Positions 1 to 5,458 of a DNA stretch of 5,833 nucleotides are shown here, piece by piece. This DNA comes from an uncultured Bacteroidales bacterium. Lineage in GTDB: Bacteria; Bacteroidota; Bacteroidia; Bacteroidales; F082. The position numbers and the translations under genes were made by a program. Each line of letters begins with the position of its first letter. The stretch's first letter is position 1. A model generated the notes under the pieces. It did not search any database. It was not told the DNA's origin and saw nothing but the letters and a program-made list of their open reading frames with translations. The DNA lies in NCBI GenBank assembly GCA_946410535.1, contig CAMKAR010000146.1:1-5833 (forward strand). The letters run 5' to 3'.

Positions 1-141
1 AAGACCTATTATCCTTCCACCGCATTGAAAGAGGAAGGACAATATGCCAAGGGCGTGAAAACGGGGCTTTGGAAAACCTACAACGAAGATGGCGACGTCA
101 TCGCAGAGGAAGCCTTTGGCGAGCAGGAAATCATAGAGTGA
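1..141 (+). CDS. 3' end of MORN-repeat / YwqK-like protein (partial)
   Basis: This is the last 46 codons plus a TGA stop of a gene that begins before the window. The visible protein contains EGQYAKGVKTGLWKTYNEDG, the alternating G-x-Y and G-x-W-x-x-Y pattern of MORN-like repeats found in the family often annotated as YwqK-type 'toxin-antitoxin system antitoxin'. That family name is historical, and a toxin-neutralising role should not be read from it. The C-terminus after the last repeat is short and acidic (EEAFGEQEIIE). Such repeat proteins are usually secreted or envelope-associated in Bacteroidota, but the N-terminus needed to judge this is missing. Its stop codon directly abuts the stop of the convergent TPR lipoprotein gene. 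The reading frame is open from base 1 and the repeat pattern is clear; the precise function is unknown. Confidence 0.7.
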   Translation, partial: KTYYPSTALKEEGQYAKGVKTGLWKTYNEDGDVIAEEAFGEQEIIE

Positions 142-552
142 TCAGTTGCAGCGCTTCAGATAGTCATCCAAGTTGGGTCTGCCGTATTGAGCGGCTAATT
201 TATAGTTTTCGCAGGCCTTGTCTTCGTTGTTCATCAAGTAATAGGTGCGCCCCAAGTTGAAATAGGCGTCGGCGTAGTCGGGTTTCAATTCGATGGCCTT
301 CTCGAAATCTGCAATGGCTTCCTGGTATTTTTTCGCGTTGACCTTGGCACATCCACGATAATAATAGGCCTCAAAGTTGTGCTTGTCGTAACTGATGGCC
401 TTGGTCAAGGTCTCCTCGGCTTCGTCAAATTTGCTGTAACGCAAGAGCAATTTGGAGCCTTCGTCGGTGTAAACTCTTGATTTAGCAGGGTTTTCGCATG
501 AGGCCAAAGCCAAAAGTAGCACGGTCGATAATAACAAAGTCAGTCTTTTCAT
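142..552 (-). CDS. Small TPR-repeat lipoprotein
   Basis: The gene encodes 136 residues. The N-terminus MKRLTLLLSTVLLLALASC is a lipoprotein signal peptide with lipobox L16-A17-S18-C19, so the mature protein should be lipidated on Cys19 and anchored to a membrane. Three tetratricopeptide repeats follow, at about residues 25-58, 60-93 and 94-126. The second is the clearest, with A-Y-Y-Y-R-G, Y-x-E-A-I-A-D-F-E-K-A and the closing L-K-P. TPRs are protein-protein interaction scaffolds, and no enzyme domain is present. The ATG at 552 is chosen because the signal peptide begins there; the frame stays open to 714, but that extension overlaps the end of manB and has no signal-like sequence. The gene lies 38 bases after manB and has its own TAnnTTTG element. 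It may act in envelope assembly, but no partner can be named from sequence. The lipoprotein and TPR calls are strong; the biological role is unknown. Confidence 0.88.
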   Translation of the reverse strand: MKRLTLLLSTVLLLALASCENPAKSRVYTDEGSKLLLRYSKFDEAEETLTKAISYDKHNFEAYYYRGCAKVNAKKYQEAIADFEKAIELKPDYADAYFNLGRTYYLMNNEDKACENYKLAAQYGRPNLDDYLKRCN

Positions 553-567
553 TGGTTCAAATTTTTG

Positions 568-575
568 CAAAGGTA
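568..575 (-). promoter_or_regulatory. Candidate -7 promoter element for the TPR lipoprotein gene
   Basis: Read on the minus strand this is TACCTTTG followed by CAAAAA, an exact match to the Bacteroidota -7 consensus TAnnTTTG. It lies between the manB stop and the lipoprotein ATG, 15 bases before the start codon, which would give a very short leader. I see no TTTG -33 element at the usual 19-21 base distance, so the promoter is only half supported. The lipoprotein gene could also be transcribed by read-through from manB. Confidence 0.5.
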
Positions 576-590
576 AGCAAAATAGTGGTA

Positions 591-1934
591 TTATGCCATC
601 AGATTCACGATTTGTTTCACGGTGTTGATGATTTCGCTCAGTTTTGCCTCGCTCTTGGCTTCGCAGAGGAAACGTAGGTAAGGCTCTGTGTTTGAGGGAC
701 GTATGTTGAACCACCAGTCGGGATAATCCAAACGATAGCCGTCGAAATCGAGGAAACGCACAGGTTTTTCGATGCTTGTGAAATGGTCGCGAACTGCGTC
801 CATGGCTTCTTGTTTGCGCTCAATCTTGAAGTTGATTTCGCCACTATTATAATAAGGTGTGATTTCGTCGATGATCTGGCTCATCGTTTTGCCTTCATTC
901 TTTCGCTGGCTCAAAAGGCGCAAAACGATGGAGGCGGCCAAAAGGGCGGAATCGGAATAATAGAAATCGCGGAAATAATAGTGCCCGGCCAGCTCACCGC
1001 CGTAGCATCCGTCTAATTCCCTGAGTTTCAGTGCTGCATAAGCTCGACCCACACGCCAAGTTTCCACTTTCGCACCGTAGTGATTGAGGTATTCCTGAAT
1101 GGCGCGTGAACTTCTAATGTCTTGCAAGACAATTCCTTTCTGGTGCTGTTCGCCAATGAAATAGTCGCCAAGGAAAGCGATGATTAGGTCAGGGCTGATG
1201 AAGCGGCCTTTCTCGTCGATGAAGGTGATGCGGTCAGCATCGCCATCGAAGAGCAGGCCGATGTCGCATTTTTCCTTCAGCACCAAGGCTTTGATTTGCT
1301 CTTGGGCGTTGGCTTCCAATGGGTTGGGCTCGTGGTTGGGGAAGTTGCCGTCCAAGTTGTTGTTGATGTATTGGGCTTTACCGATCAAGTCGTGCACGAA
1401 AAGCGACGACATGCCATTGCTGCAATCCACGGCGATGTTGAGGTTGGCGTGTTCGCCAACAAACTGCTTTTGGAAAGCCAAATAATCGGCATAGACGTTC
1501 TTCTCGCTGATTCGGCCTTTCTGATTGCAGGGTGTGGTTGCCTTGTCGCTTTCCACCAAGGCTTCGAGGCGGTTTAGGCCAGTGTCGTAGCCTACGGGCA
1601 GGGCATTTTTGGCTGAGATTTTCAAGCCGTTGTGGTTCTTAGGGTTGTGCGATGCAGTGATTTGGACAGAAGCACCGTAGCCGTATTTGGCTGTGGCCCA
1701 ATAGACTAATGGCGTGGTGGAGAGGCCGATGCTGTCCACGTCCTTGCCACGGTCGGTGAGGCCACGGGTGAGGGCTTCGAACAGGGTAGGCGAGGAAAGG
1801 CGCATGTCGCGACCCACGAGGTAGGTGTCAGTGTCGAGCACATCAGGCAGGAAATAGCCGATGCGGTATGCGATGTCGGCGTTGAGGTCGGTGCCCCATT
1901 CGCCACGGATGTCGTATGCTTTGAAGGCTTTCAT
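591..1934 (-). CDS. manB: Phosphomannomutase / phosphoglucomutase, ManB type
   Basis: The gene encodes 447 residues, close to the usual ~450-460 of the alpha-D-phosphohexomutase family. The enzyme interconverts mannose-6-phosphate and mannose-1-phosphate (often also the glucose pair) in the cytosol, feeding GDP-mannose and other sugar nucleotides into glycan synthesis. Family motifs appear in order: F-K-A-Y-D-I-R-G (4-11), G-R-D-M-R-L-S-S (41-48), the phosphoserine loop T-A-S-H-N-P with catalytic Ser95 (93-98), the metal loop D-G-D-A-D-R (230-235), the sugar-binding G-E-L-A-G-H (313-318) followed by Y-Y-F-R-D-F, S-G-E-I-N (364-368), and the phosphate-binding R-P-S-N-T-E-P (412-418). The N-terminus and the FRDF and SGEIN segments resemble enterobacterial ManB/CpsG more than GlmM. 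The ATG at 1934 is preceded by ACAAAA and no Shine-Dalgarno; in-frame stops lie just upstream in the repeat tract. Substrate preference between mannose and glucose cannot be settled from sequence. Confidence 0.93.
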   Translation of the reverse strand: MKAFKAYDIRGEWGTDLNADIAYRIGYFLPDVLDTDTYLVGRDMRLSSPTLFEALTRGLTDRGKDVDSIGLSTTPLVYWATAKYGYGASVQITASHNPKNHNGLKISAKNALPVGYDTGLNRLEALVESDKATTPCNQKGRISEKNVYADYLAFQKQFVGEHANLNIAVDCSNGMSSLFVHDLIGKAQYINNNLDGNFPNHEPNPLEANAQEQIKALVLKEKCDIGLLFDGDADRITFIDEKGRFISPDLIIAFLGDYFIGEQHQKGIVLQDIRSSRAIQEYLNHYGAKVETWRVGRAYAALKLRELDGCYGGELAGHYYFRDFYYSDSALLAASIVLRLLSQRKNEGKTMSQIIDEITPYYNSGEINFKIERKQEAMDAVRDHFTSIEKPVRFLDFDGYRLDYPDWWFNIRPSNTEPYLRFLCEAKSEAKLSEIINTVKQIVNLMA

Positions 1935-1940
1935 TTTTGT

Positions 1941-1988
1941 CAGTTGTTCAGTTGTTCAGTTGTTCAGTTGTTCAGTTGTTCAGTTATT
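1941..1988. repeat. 8-base tandem repeat, five exact units plus one variant
   Basis: Five perfect copies of CAGTTGTT (plus strand) occupy 1941-1980, followed by a variant CAGTTATT at 1981-1988. On the manB-coding strand the unit is AACAACTG. The array starts only 6 bases upstream of the manB start codon, so it lies in the immediate leader of that gene. It is directly continuous with a 7-base array. Perfect short tandem copies are prone to slipped-strand change in copy number. The repeat is outside the coding frame, so a change would alter spacing or leader structure, not the protein. Confidence 0.95.
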
Positions 1989-2044
1989 CAGTTTTCAATT
2001 TTCAATTTTCAATTGTCAATTATCAATTATCAATTATCAATTAT
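1989..2044. repeat. 7-base tandem repeat of CAATTNT type, eight units
   Basis: Eight 7-base units follow in register on the plus strand: CAGTTTT, CAATTTT twice, CAATTGT, then CAATTAT four times. The first unit still has the CAG of the neighbouring 8-base array, so the two arrays grade into each other. The last unit (2038-2044) contains the TAA stop codon of mltG at 2041-2043. The tract therefore fills essentially all of the mltG-manB spacer. It is very AT-rich compared with the flanking genes. No TAnnTTTG promoter match is present in either array, so any manB promoter here would be atypical, or manB depends on read-through from mltG. Confidence 0.95.
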
Positions 2045-3147
2045 TTCATTATTCCCCTTTGGTTCAATGCCTGCTGGTATCGCGCAGCGTTGCGGTTGTG
2101 CTCGCTGAGGGTCTTGGCGAAGTTGTGATAGCCGGAGAAGTCCTCCTTGGCGCAGAAGTAGAAGTAATGGTGGTCCTCAGCGTTGAGCACGGCCTTGATG
2201 GCGGCGATGGACGGTATGCAGATGGGTCCCGGAGGAAGGCCTATATATTTATAGGTGTTGTAGGGCGACTCGATCTCCTTGTGGCGGTCGAGCACGCGGC
2301 GTATCGAATAGTCGTTCCAGGCGAAGATGAGGGTGGGGTCGGCCTGAAGCAACCAGTTGTTTTTCAATCTATTGATGTAAACACCTGCCACGCGTGGCAT
2401 CTCGTCGGTCATGTTGGTTTCCTTGTTGACGATGGAGGCCAAGGTGCTGACTTGAATGGGCGTGAGGCCTTTCGCTTGTGCTTGTTGCTTGCGTTCCTCG
2501 GTCCAGAACTTGTTGTATTCCTGGAACATCCGCACGACAAACCCTTCGGCATCGGTGTTCCAGTAAAACTCGTATGTGTCGGGCAGGAAGAGGGCAGGGA
2601 TGGTGTAGTTGTTGAAACCCAATTGGTTGATATACTGTTGGTCGTGAAGCTTTGCGGAAATGGAGGTAGAATCGGCTTCGATTTGCGAGGCGATACGTCC
2701 GGCTAATTGGTCGATGTCGCGTATGTTGTTGAACTTCACCTTGACAGGCGTTTGCAGGCCGCCACGCAACATGTTGACCAATTGGTTGTTGCTCATACCG
2801 TCATTCACGATGTAGCGTCCGGGATGGATGTTGGCGGGCAGTTCCTTTTTGTTGGCTACCCAGTTGAAACTCTTCTCGTTGACGAGACATTGTGCGTTGG
2901 AGAGGCTTTTTTTTACTTGTTCGTAGTCGGAGCCGGTGGGGATGAACAGCTCAACGGGTTTTCCATCAGCGGTTTGCACATTGGGCGACATGACGGTTTT
3001 ATAGAGCCAGAAGCCGAAGGCAGCCGCAAAGACCAACAAGATGCCAAGCACTAATAACACGGTGAAAGAGGCGCGTTTGCCGCTTTTCTTTTTGCTTTTC
3101 TTCTTGCCTTTTTTCTCGTCGGGTAAGGTGGTTTGTATTTTGACCAT
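2041..3147 (-). CDS. mltG: Endolytic murein transglycosylase MltG (YceG family)
   Basis: The gene encodes 368 residues. MltG is a bitopic inner-membrane lytic transglycosylase that cuts nascent peptidoglycan strands internally and helps set glycan chain length. The sequence shows a lysine-rich cytosolic N-terminus (about 11-25), one membrane helix (about 28-49), a LysM-like region (about 65-130) and the YceG catalytic domain to the end. Signature segments are F-L-P-D-T-Y-E-F (187-194), A-S-I-V-N-K-E-T with the expected catalytic Glu243, G-V-Y-I-N-R-L (255-261), L-L-Q-A-D-P-T (266-272), Y-N-T-Y-K-Y-I-G-L-P-P-G-P-I (296-309) and Y-F-Y-F-C-A near 328-333. An ATG at 3147 is preferred over an in-frame TTG at 3153, although either start is close to the upstream stop. 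No Shine-Dalgarno is visible. The gene follows the acetyltransferase by 8 bases, consistent with one transcript. Its stop lies in the repeat tract. A run of eight A residues on the coding strand occurs near codons 78-81. Confidence 0.95.
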   Translation of the reverse strand: MVKIQTTLPDEKKGKKKSKKKSGKRASFTVLLVLGILLVFAAAFGFWLYKTVMSPNVQTADGKPVELFIPTGSDYEQVKKSLSNAQCLVNEKSFNWVANKKELPANIHPGRYIVNDGMSNNQLVNMLRGGLQTPVKVKFNNIRDIDQLAGRIASQIEADSTSISAKLHDQQYINQLGFNNYTIPALFLPDTYEFYWNTDAEGFVVRMFQEYNKFWTEERKQQAQAKGLTPIQVSTLASIVNKETNMTDEMPRVAGVYINRLKNNWLLQADPTLIFAWNDYSIRRVLDRHKEIESPYNTYKYIGLPPGPICIPSIAAIKAVLNAEDHHYFYFCAKEDFSGYHNFAKTLSEHNRNAARYQQALNQRGIMK

Positions 3148-3155
3148 ATTCAAAT

Positions 3156-3671
3156 CTATTTCAAAAGTTGGTATTCCAATTCGTCAATGAACCCCTCAGC
3201 CGTCCTTATCCATTCCTTTCTCCGTCCGCAAAGGACGAAGCCAAGGCTTTCGAACAGTTGTTGGCTTTCGGTGTTCAACGCGTCGATGGCGCAATGCACT
3301 TGGTGCAACATGAGGTCGCGGAAAAGGTATTCAACGCACAAGGCAAGCGCGGCCTTGGCATAGCCCTGCCTACGGTGCGCTTTGTCGATGAGGATGCCCA
3401 AACTGGCGCGTTGGTTGAAGCCGTCGTAGTCGTAAATGTCGATGCAGCCGATGGTCTGTCCGCTCTCGGTCAGGTTGATCATCAGGCGGAGCTGTTTGTT
3501 GGCCAGCAAGTCGTTGTCGCTCAGCAGGAACTGCTCAATCTGAAAGCGCGAGTAGGGGGCGTGTGTTCCGCTCATGCGCCACACGTTGCGGTCGTTCTCC
3601 CAAAGGAAAATCCGCTCTGCATCTTCAGGCTCGGCAGGGCGCAGCGATATCGTCTCGTTTTTGATGAACAT
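3156..3671 (-). CDS. GNAT-family N-acetyltransferase
   Basis: The gene encodes 171 residues from the ATG at 3671. The product resembles the RimJ/SpeG-like branch (Acetyltransf_3) of acetyl-CoA-dependent N-acetyltransferases. It opens with I-S-L-R-P-A-E-P-E-D-A (8-18). The central strand G-I-L-I-D (92-96) leads into the acetyl-CoA pyrophosphate loop R-R-Q-G-Y-A (100-105), which fits the R/Q-x-x-G-x-G/A motif A. N-T-E-S-Q-Q-L-F-E-S-L-G-F (133-145) is the typical C-terminal helix and strand. The substrate, whether a protein N-terminus, a polyamine or a small amine, cannot be decided. The frame is open to a TTG at 3755, but those 28 extra codons show no GNAT homology and would overlap the candidate -7 element, so the ATG is preferred. 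mltG follows 8 bases later, so the two genes are probably co-transcribed and perhaps translationally coupled. Confidence 0.88.
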   Translation of the reverse strand: MFIKNETISLRPAEPEDAERIFLWENDRNVWRMSGTHAPYSRFQIEQFLLSDNDLLANKQLRLMINLTESGQTIGCIDIYDYDGFNQRASLGILIDKAHRRQGYAKAALALCVEYLFRDLMLHQVHCAIDALNTESQQLFESLGFVLCGRRKEWIRTAEGFIDELEYQLLK

Positions 3672-3739
3672 TTGCTCCAATTCGTTGAAAACTCTATGTT
3701 TGTCGGCAGACTGGCACGCATTTTGATTGCCTTTATCCG

Positions 3740-3770
3740 CCAAAATTTTCGACAAAAATACGCATTTTGG
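3740..3770. promoter_or_regulatory. 7-bp inverted repeat around the candidate acetyltransferase promoter
   Basis: CCAAAAT at 3740-3746 is exactly matched by ATTTTGG at 3764-3770, with a 17-base spacer that contains the candidate -7 element of the leftward cluster. The arrangement resembles an operator for a dimeric regulator. However, 7-bp arms arise by chance fairly often in AT-rich DNA, and no regulator is encoded in the window. Confidence 0.2.
3753..3760 (-). promoter_or_regulatory. Candidate -7 promoter element for the acetyltransferase-mltG cluster
   Basis: On the minus strand this reads TATTTTTG, matching the Bacteroidota consensus TAnnTTTG. It lies in the divergent region, about 80 bases before the preferred ATG at 3671. 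A clear TTTG -33 element at 19-21 bases is not visible; the closest candidate, TTTC at 3787-3784, is 23 bases away. If used, transcription would start near 3747, downstream of the alternative TTG start at 3755, which supports the shorter protein. The rest of this 169-base region (3672-3840) shows no gene, and I find no convincing TAnnTTTG element facing htrA. Confidence 0.4.
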
Positions 3771-3840
3771 TGCAATAAAGGTTGAAAAATGGCATTAATG
3801 AGACTATAAAGAAGTAAAGAAACCATAAAATTGAGATAAG

Positions 3841-5310
3841 ATGAGAAAAGTGAGTATGATTTGGATGCTGGCCGGAATGATGGTGCTGGCATCGTGTGGA
3901 AACCAAACCCAATCGACAAACGAAGCGACAGAACAAGCTGATCAACAGCCTGTAACGCAAGTCGAGCAGGTACAACAACAACCCCAAGTGCAACGTGCGG
4001 CTTTCTTGCCGACCGAAAACACGCCCGACTTTGTTGACGCCGCCGAACGTAGCGTCGACGCTGTAGTGCACATCATGACAAAAGTGGTGCGCCAAAGCAA
4101 CACTTACAACGACTTCTTCGGCGCCTTGCTTGGACAGCTTTACGGTTATCCGGGACAAACGCGCAACAATACGATGGTGGCCTACGGTTCGGGCGTGGTC
4201 TTGACCCCCGATGGCTATATCGTCACCAACAATCACGTCGTGGAAGGCGCCGACGAGGTGGAAGTCACCTTTAATAATAAGGTGAAAAAGACCGCTACCA
4301 TTATTGGCACCGACCCCACCACCGACTTGGCCCTGATTAAGGTGGAAGCCAGTGACTTGCAGTACCTTACCTTTGGCGATTCCGACAATGTCCGCATCGG
4401 CGAATGGGTGCTGGCCGTGGGTAATCCTTTCAACCTTACCTCTACCGTCACGGCGGGCATCGTGAGTGCCAAGGCGCGTAACCTCAGCATTTTGGGTGAA
4501 GGTACATCGGTGGAATCATTCATCCAGACCGATGCTGCCGTCAATCCTGGCAACAGTGGTGGCGCTTTGGTGAACACCAAAGGCGAATTGGTCGGCATCA
4601 ATGCGGCTATCGCTTCGCACACAGGCTCTTACGAAGGCTATTCTTTTGCCATTCCGTCCAACATTGTCCGTAAGGTCGTCGACGACCTGCTGCTTTATGG
4701 CACCACCCAACGCGGTTATCTCGGTGTGCAAATCGCCGAACTGACCCAAGAGTTGGCCGATAAGGAGGGGCTGGAAAACATTGAAGGCGTGTATGTTGCC
4801 GAGGTTACGGAAGGCGGTGCTGCCAAATTGTCAGGCATCAAGGCGGGCGATGTGATCACGTCTGTCGCAGGCAAGAAGGTGAACTCCACCACGCAACTTC
4901 GTGAGTCCGTTGGCCAATATCGTCCTGGCGACAAGGTGGATGTGGAGGTGAACCGCCACGGTAGCCATCACCACTATGAGCTGACGCTGCTCAACGAAGC
5001 CGGCAATGTGGACGTGGTCAAGAATGGTGAGAGCTTCTTCAACTCCGACCTTGGCCTGATGCTGCAACCCGTCAACCAGAACGACAAGGCCCGCCTCAAC
5101 ATCAAGAGCGGCTTGAAGATCGTTGAAATCCGTCAAGGTCGCTTCATGGGTTCGGGCATCACCGAAGGCTTTGTCATCACTAAGGTCAACGGGAATGCCG
5201 TGAACAGCAAGACCGACTTGGAGAGTGCGTTGAAAAACAACCGTTCGCGTCGCACCAGCATGGAAGGCGTCTATCCGAACGGCATGGTGGTGAACTTCTA
5301 TTTCAACTAA
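3841..5310 (+). CDS. htrA: HtrA/DegP-like serine protease, predicted lipoprotein
   Basis: The gene encodes 489 residues. HtrA proteases degrade or refold damaged envelope proteins. The trypsin-like domain (about 60-285) has the complete triad: His132 in T-N-N-H-V-V, Asp162 in T-T-D-L-A-L-I-K-V and Ser239 in N-P-G-N-S-G-G. The first PDZ domain starts at R-G-Y-L-G-V-Q (291-297) and runs to about 385, with the ligand-loop and fold segment G-I-K-A-G-D-V-I (332-339). A second, more divergent PDZ (about 402-489) contains G-F-V-I-T-K-V-N-G. The N-terminus is a signal peptide ending in lipobox L16-A17-S18-C19, then a glutamine-rich, probably flexible linker (about 21-52). This predicts membrane tethering, not a free periplasmic enzyme. 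The ATG at 3841 is fixed by the signal peptide, and the upstream sequence is A-rich without a Shine-Dalgarno. A terminator follows. Whether it is closer to DegP or DegQ cannot be decided. Confidence 0.95.
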   Translation: MRKVSMIWMLAGMMVLASCGNQTQSTNEATEQADQQPVTQVEQVQQQPQVQRAAFLPTENTPDFVDAAERSVDAVVHIMTKVVRQSNTYNDFFGALLGQLYGYPGQTRNNTMVAYGSGVVLTPDGYIVTNNHVVEGADEVEVTFNNKVKKTATIIGTDPTTDLALIKVEASDLQYLTFGDSDNVRIGEWVLAVGNPFNLTSTVTAGIVSAKARNLSILGEGTSVESFIQTDAAVNPGNSGGALVNTKGELVGINAAIASHTGSYEGYSFAIPSNIVRKVVDDLLLYGTTQRGYLGVQIAELTQELADKEGLENIEGVYVAEVTEGGAAKLSGIKAGDVITSVAGKKVNSTTQLRESVGQYRPGDKVDVEVNRHGSHHHYELTLLNEAGNVDVVKNGESFFNSDLGLMLQPVNQNDKARLNIKSGLKIVEIRQGRFMGSGITEGFVITKVNGNAVNSKTDLESALKNNRSRRTSMEGVYPNGMVVNFYFN

Positions 5311-5334
5311 AAGTGCATAGGAGCTGCATTTTTT
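5309..5334 (+). terminator. Probable intrinsic terminator after htrA
   Basis: AAGTGCA (5311-5317) pairs with TGCATTT (5325-5331), giving seven base pairs including one G-U, around a 7-base loop. It can extend into the A residues of the htrA stop codon. A run of six T residues (5329-5334) follows. The stem is short and AT-rich, so it may be weak, but position and T-run fit a terminator directly behind the htrA stop. Confidence 0.55.
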
Positions 5335-5375
5335 CCTGAGAACCAGAAATTTCGGTACGGTTTTTGATAGTATTA

Positions 5376-5383
5376 TAAGTTTG
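5376..5383 (+). promoter_or_regulatory. Candidate -7 promoter element for rpoD
   Basis: TAAGTTTG matches the Bacteroidota -7 consensus TAnnTTTG exactly. It lies between the htrA terminator and the rpoD start. A possible -33 element is weak: TTTC at 5350-5353 is 22 bases upstream, against the usual TTTG at 19-21. Transcription would begin at about 5388-5391, giving a leader of roughly 125 bases whose first bases are the left arm of a strong hairpin. Confidence 0.45.
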
Positions 5384-5421
5384 GATTGGGAGAGATGGAC
5401 GGGCTTCTGTCTCTCCCAGTC
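5384..5421 (+). other. Strong hairpin in the rpoD leader
   Basis: GATTGGGAGAGA (5384-5395) pairs with TCTCTCCCAGTC (5410-5421) over 12 base pairs with a single T-G wobble, around a 14-base loop. The inner nine pairs are perfect and GC-containing. No T-run follows on either strand, so it does not look like a simple intrinsic terminator. Directly behind a candidate -7 element, it could be a 5'-end structure that protects the mRNA, or a binding site in RNA or DNA. The pairing is seen directly; the function is inferred. Confidence 0.6.
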
Positions 5422-5445
5422 GGAAAGATTATGCTAAAATCAAAA

Positions 5446-5452
5446 AGAGGAG
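5446..5452 (+). promoter_or_regulatory. Strong Shine-Dalgarno-like AGAGGAG in the rpoD leader
   Basis: AGAGGAG ends six bases before an ATG at 5459, the classical spacing. None of the long genes in this window has such a site, and genes of this phylum generally lack one. It points to the short upstream reading frame and not to rpoD itself, whose ATG is 62 bases further on. Confidence 0.45.
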
Positions 5453-5458
5453 ATTGGT

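Noticed and set aside
1..141. Antitoxin of a toxin-antitoxin pair
   Set aside because: The family is sometimes labelled this way, but only a MORN-repeat tail is visible and the adjacent gene is a TPR lipoprotein, not a toxin.
553..714. 54-codon N-terminal extension of the TPR lipoprotein
   Set aside because: It runs through the manB 3' end and would bury the lipoprotein signal peptide internally. The ATG at 552 directly precedes a textbook signal peptide.
1941..2044. CRISPR array
   Set aside because: Units are 7-8 bases and contiguous without spacers, and there are no cas genes.
1861..2706. Long plus-strand open frame (281 codons), including a repetitive V-V-Q-L-F-S segment
   Set aside because: It is antisense to mltG and the manB start. 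The repetitive segment is just the tandem repeat translated. The rest has no recognisable domain, while the minus-strand frames match known families across their full length.
3672..3755. Acetyltransferase starting at the TTG at 3755
   Set aside because: The extra 28 codons have no GNAT similarity and overlap the candidate -7 element; the ATG at 3671 directly precedes the conserved N-terminal strand.
3168..3785. Plus-strand open frame of 205 codons opposite the acetyltransferase
   Set aside because: It is a mirror frame of a clear GNAT gene, with no family motif and no plausible signal or domain of its own.
3733..4236. Minus-strand open frame of 167 codons across the htrA start
   Set aside because: It overlaps the htrA signal peptide and protease domain antisense and shows low-complexity, His- and Leu-rich sequence typical of shadow frames.
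5384..5421. Intrinsic terminator for htrA or a minus-strand gene
   Set aside because: No T-run follows the stem on either strand, and a better terminator with six T residues lies right behind the htrA stop at 5309-5334.
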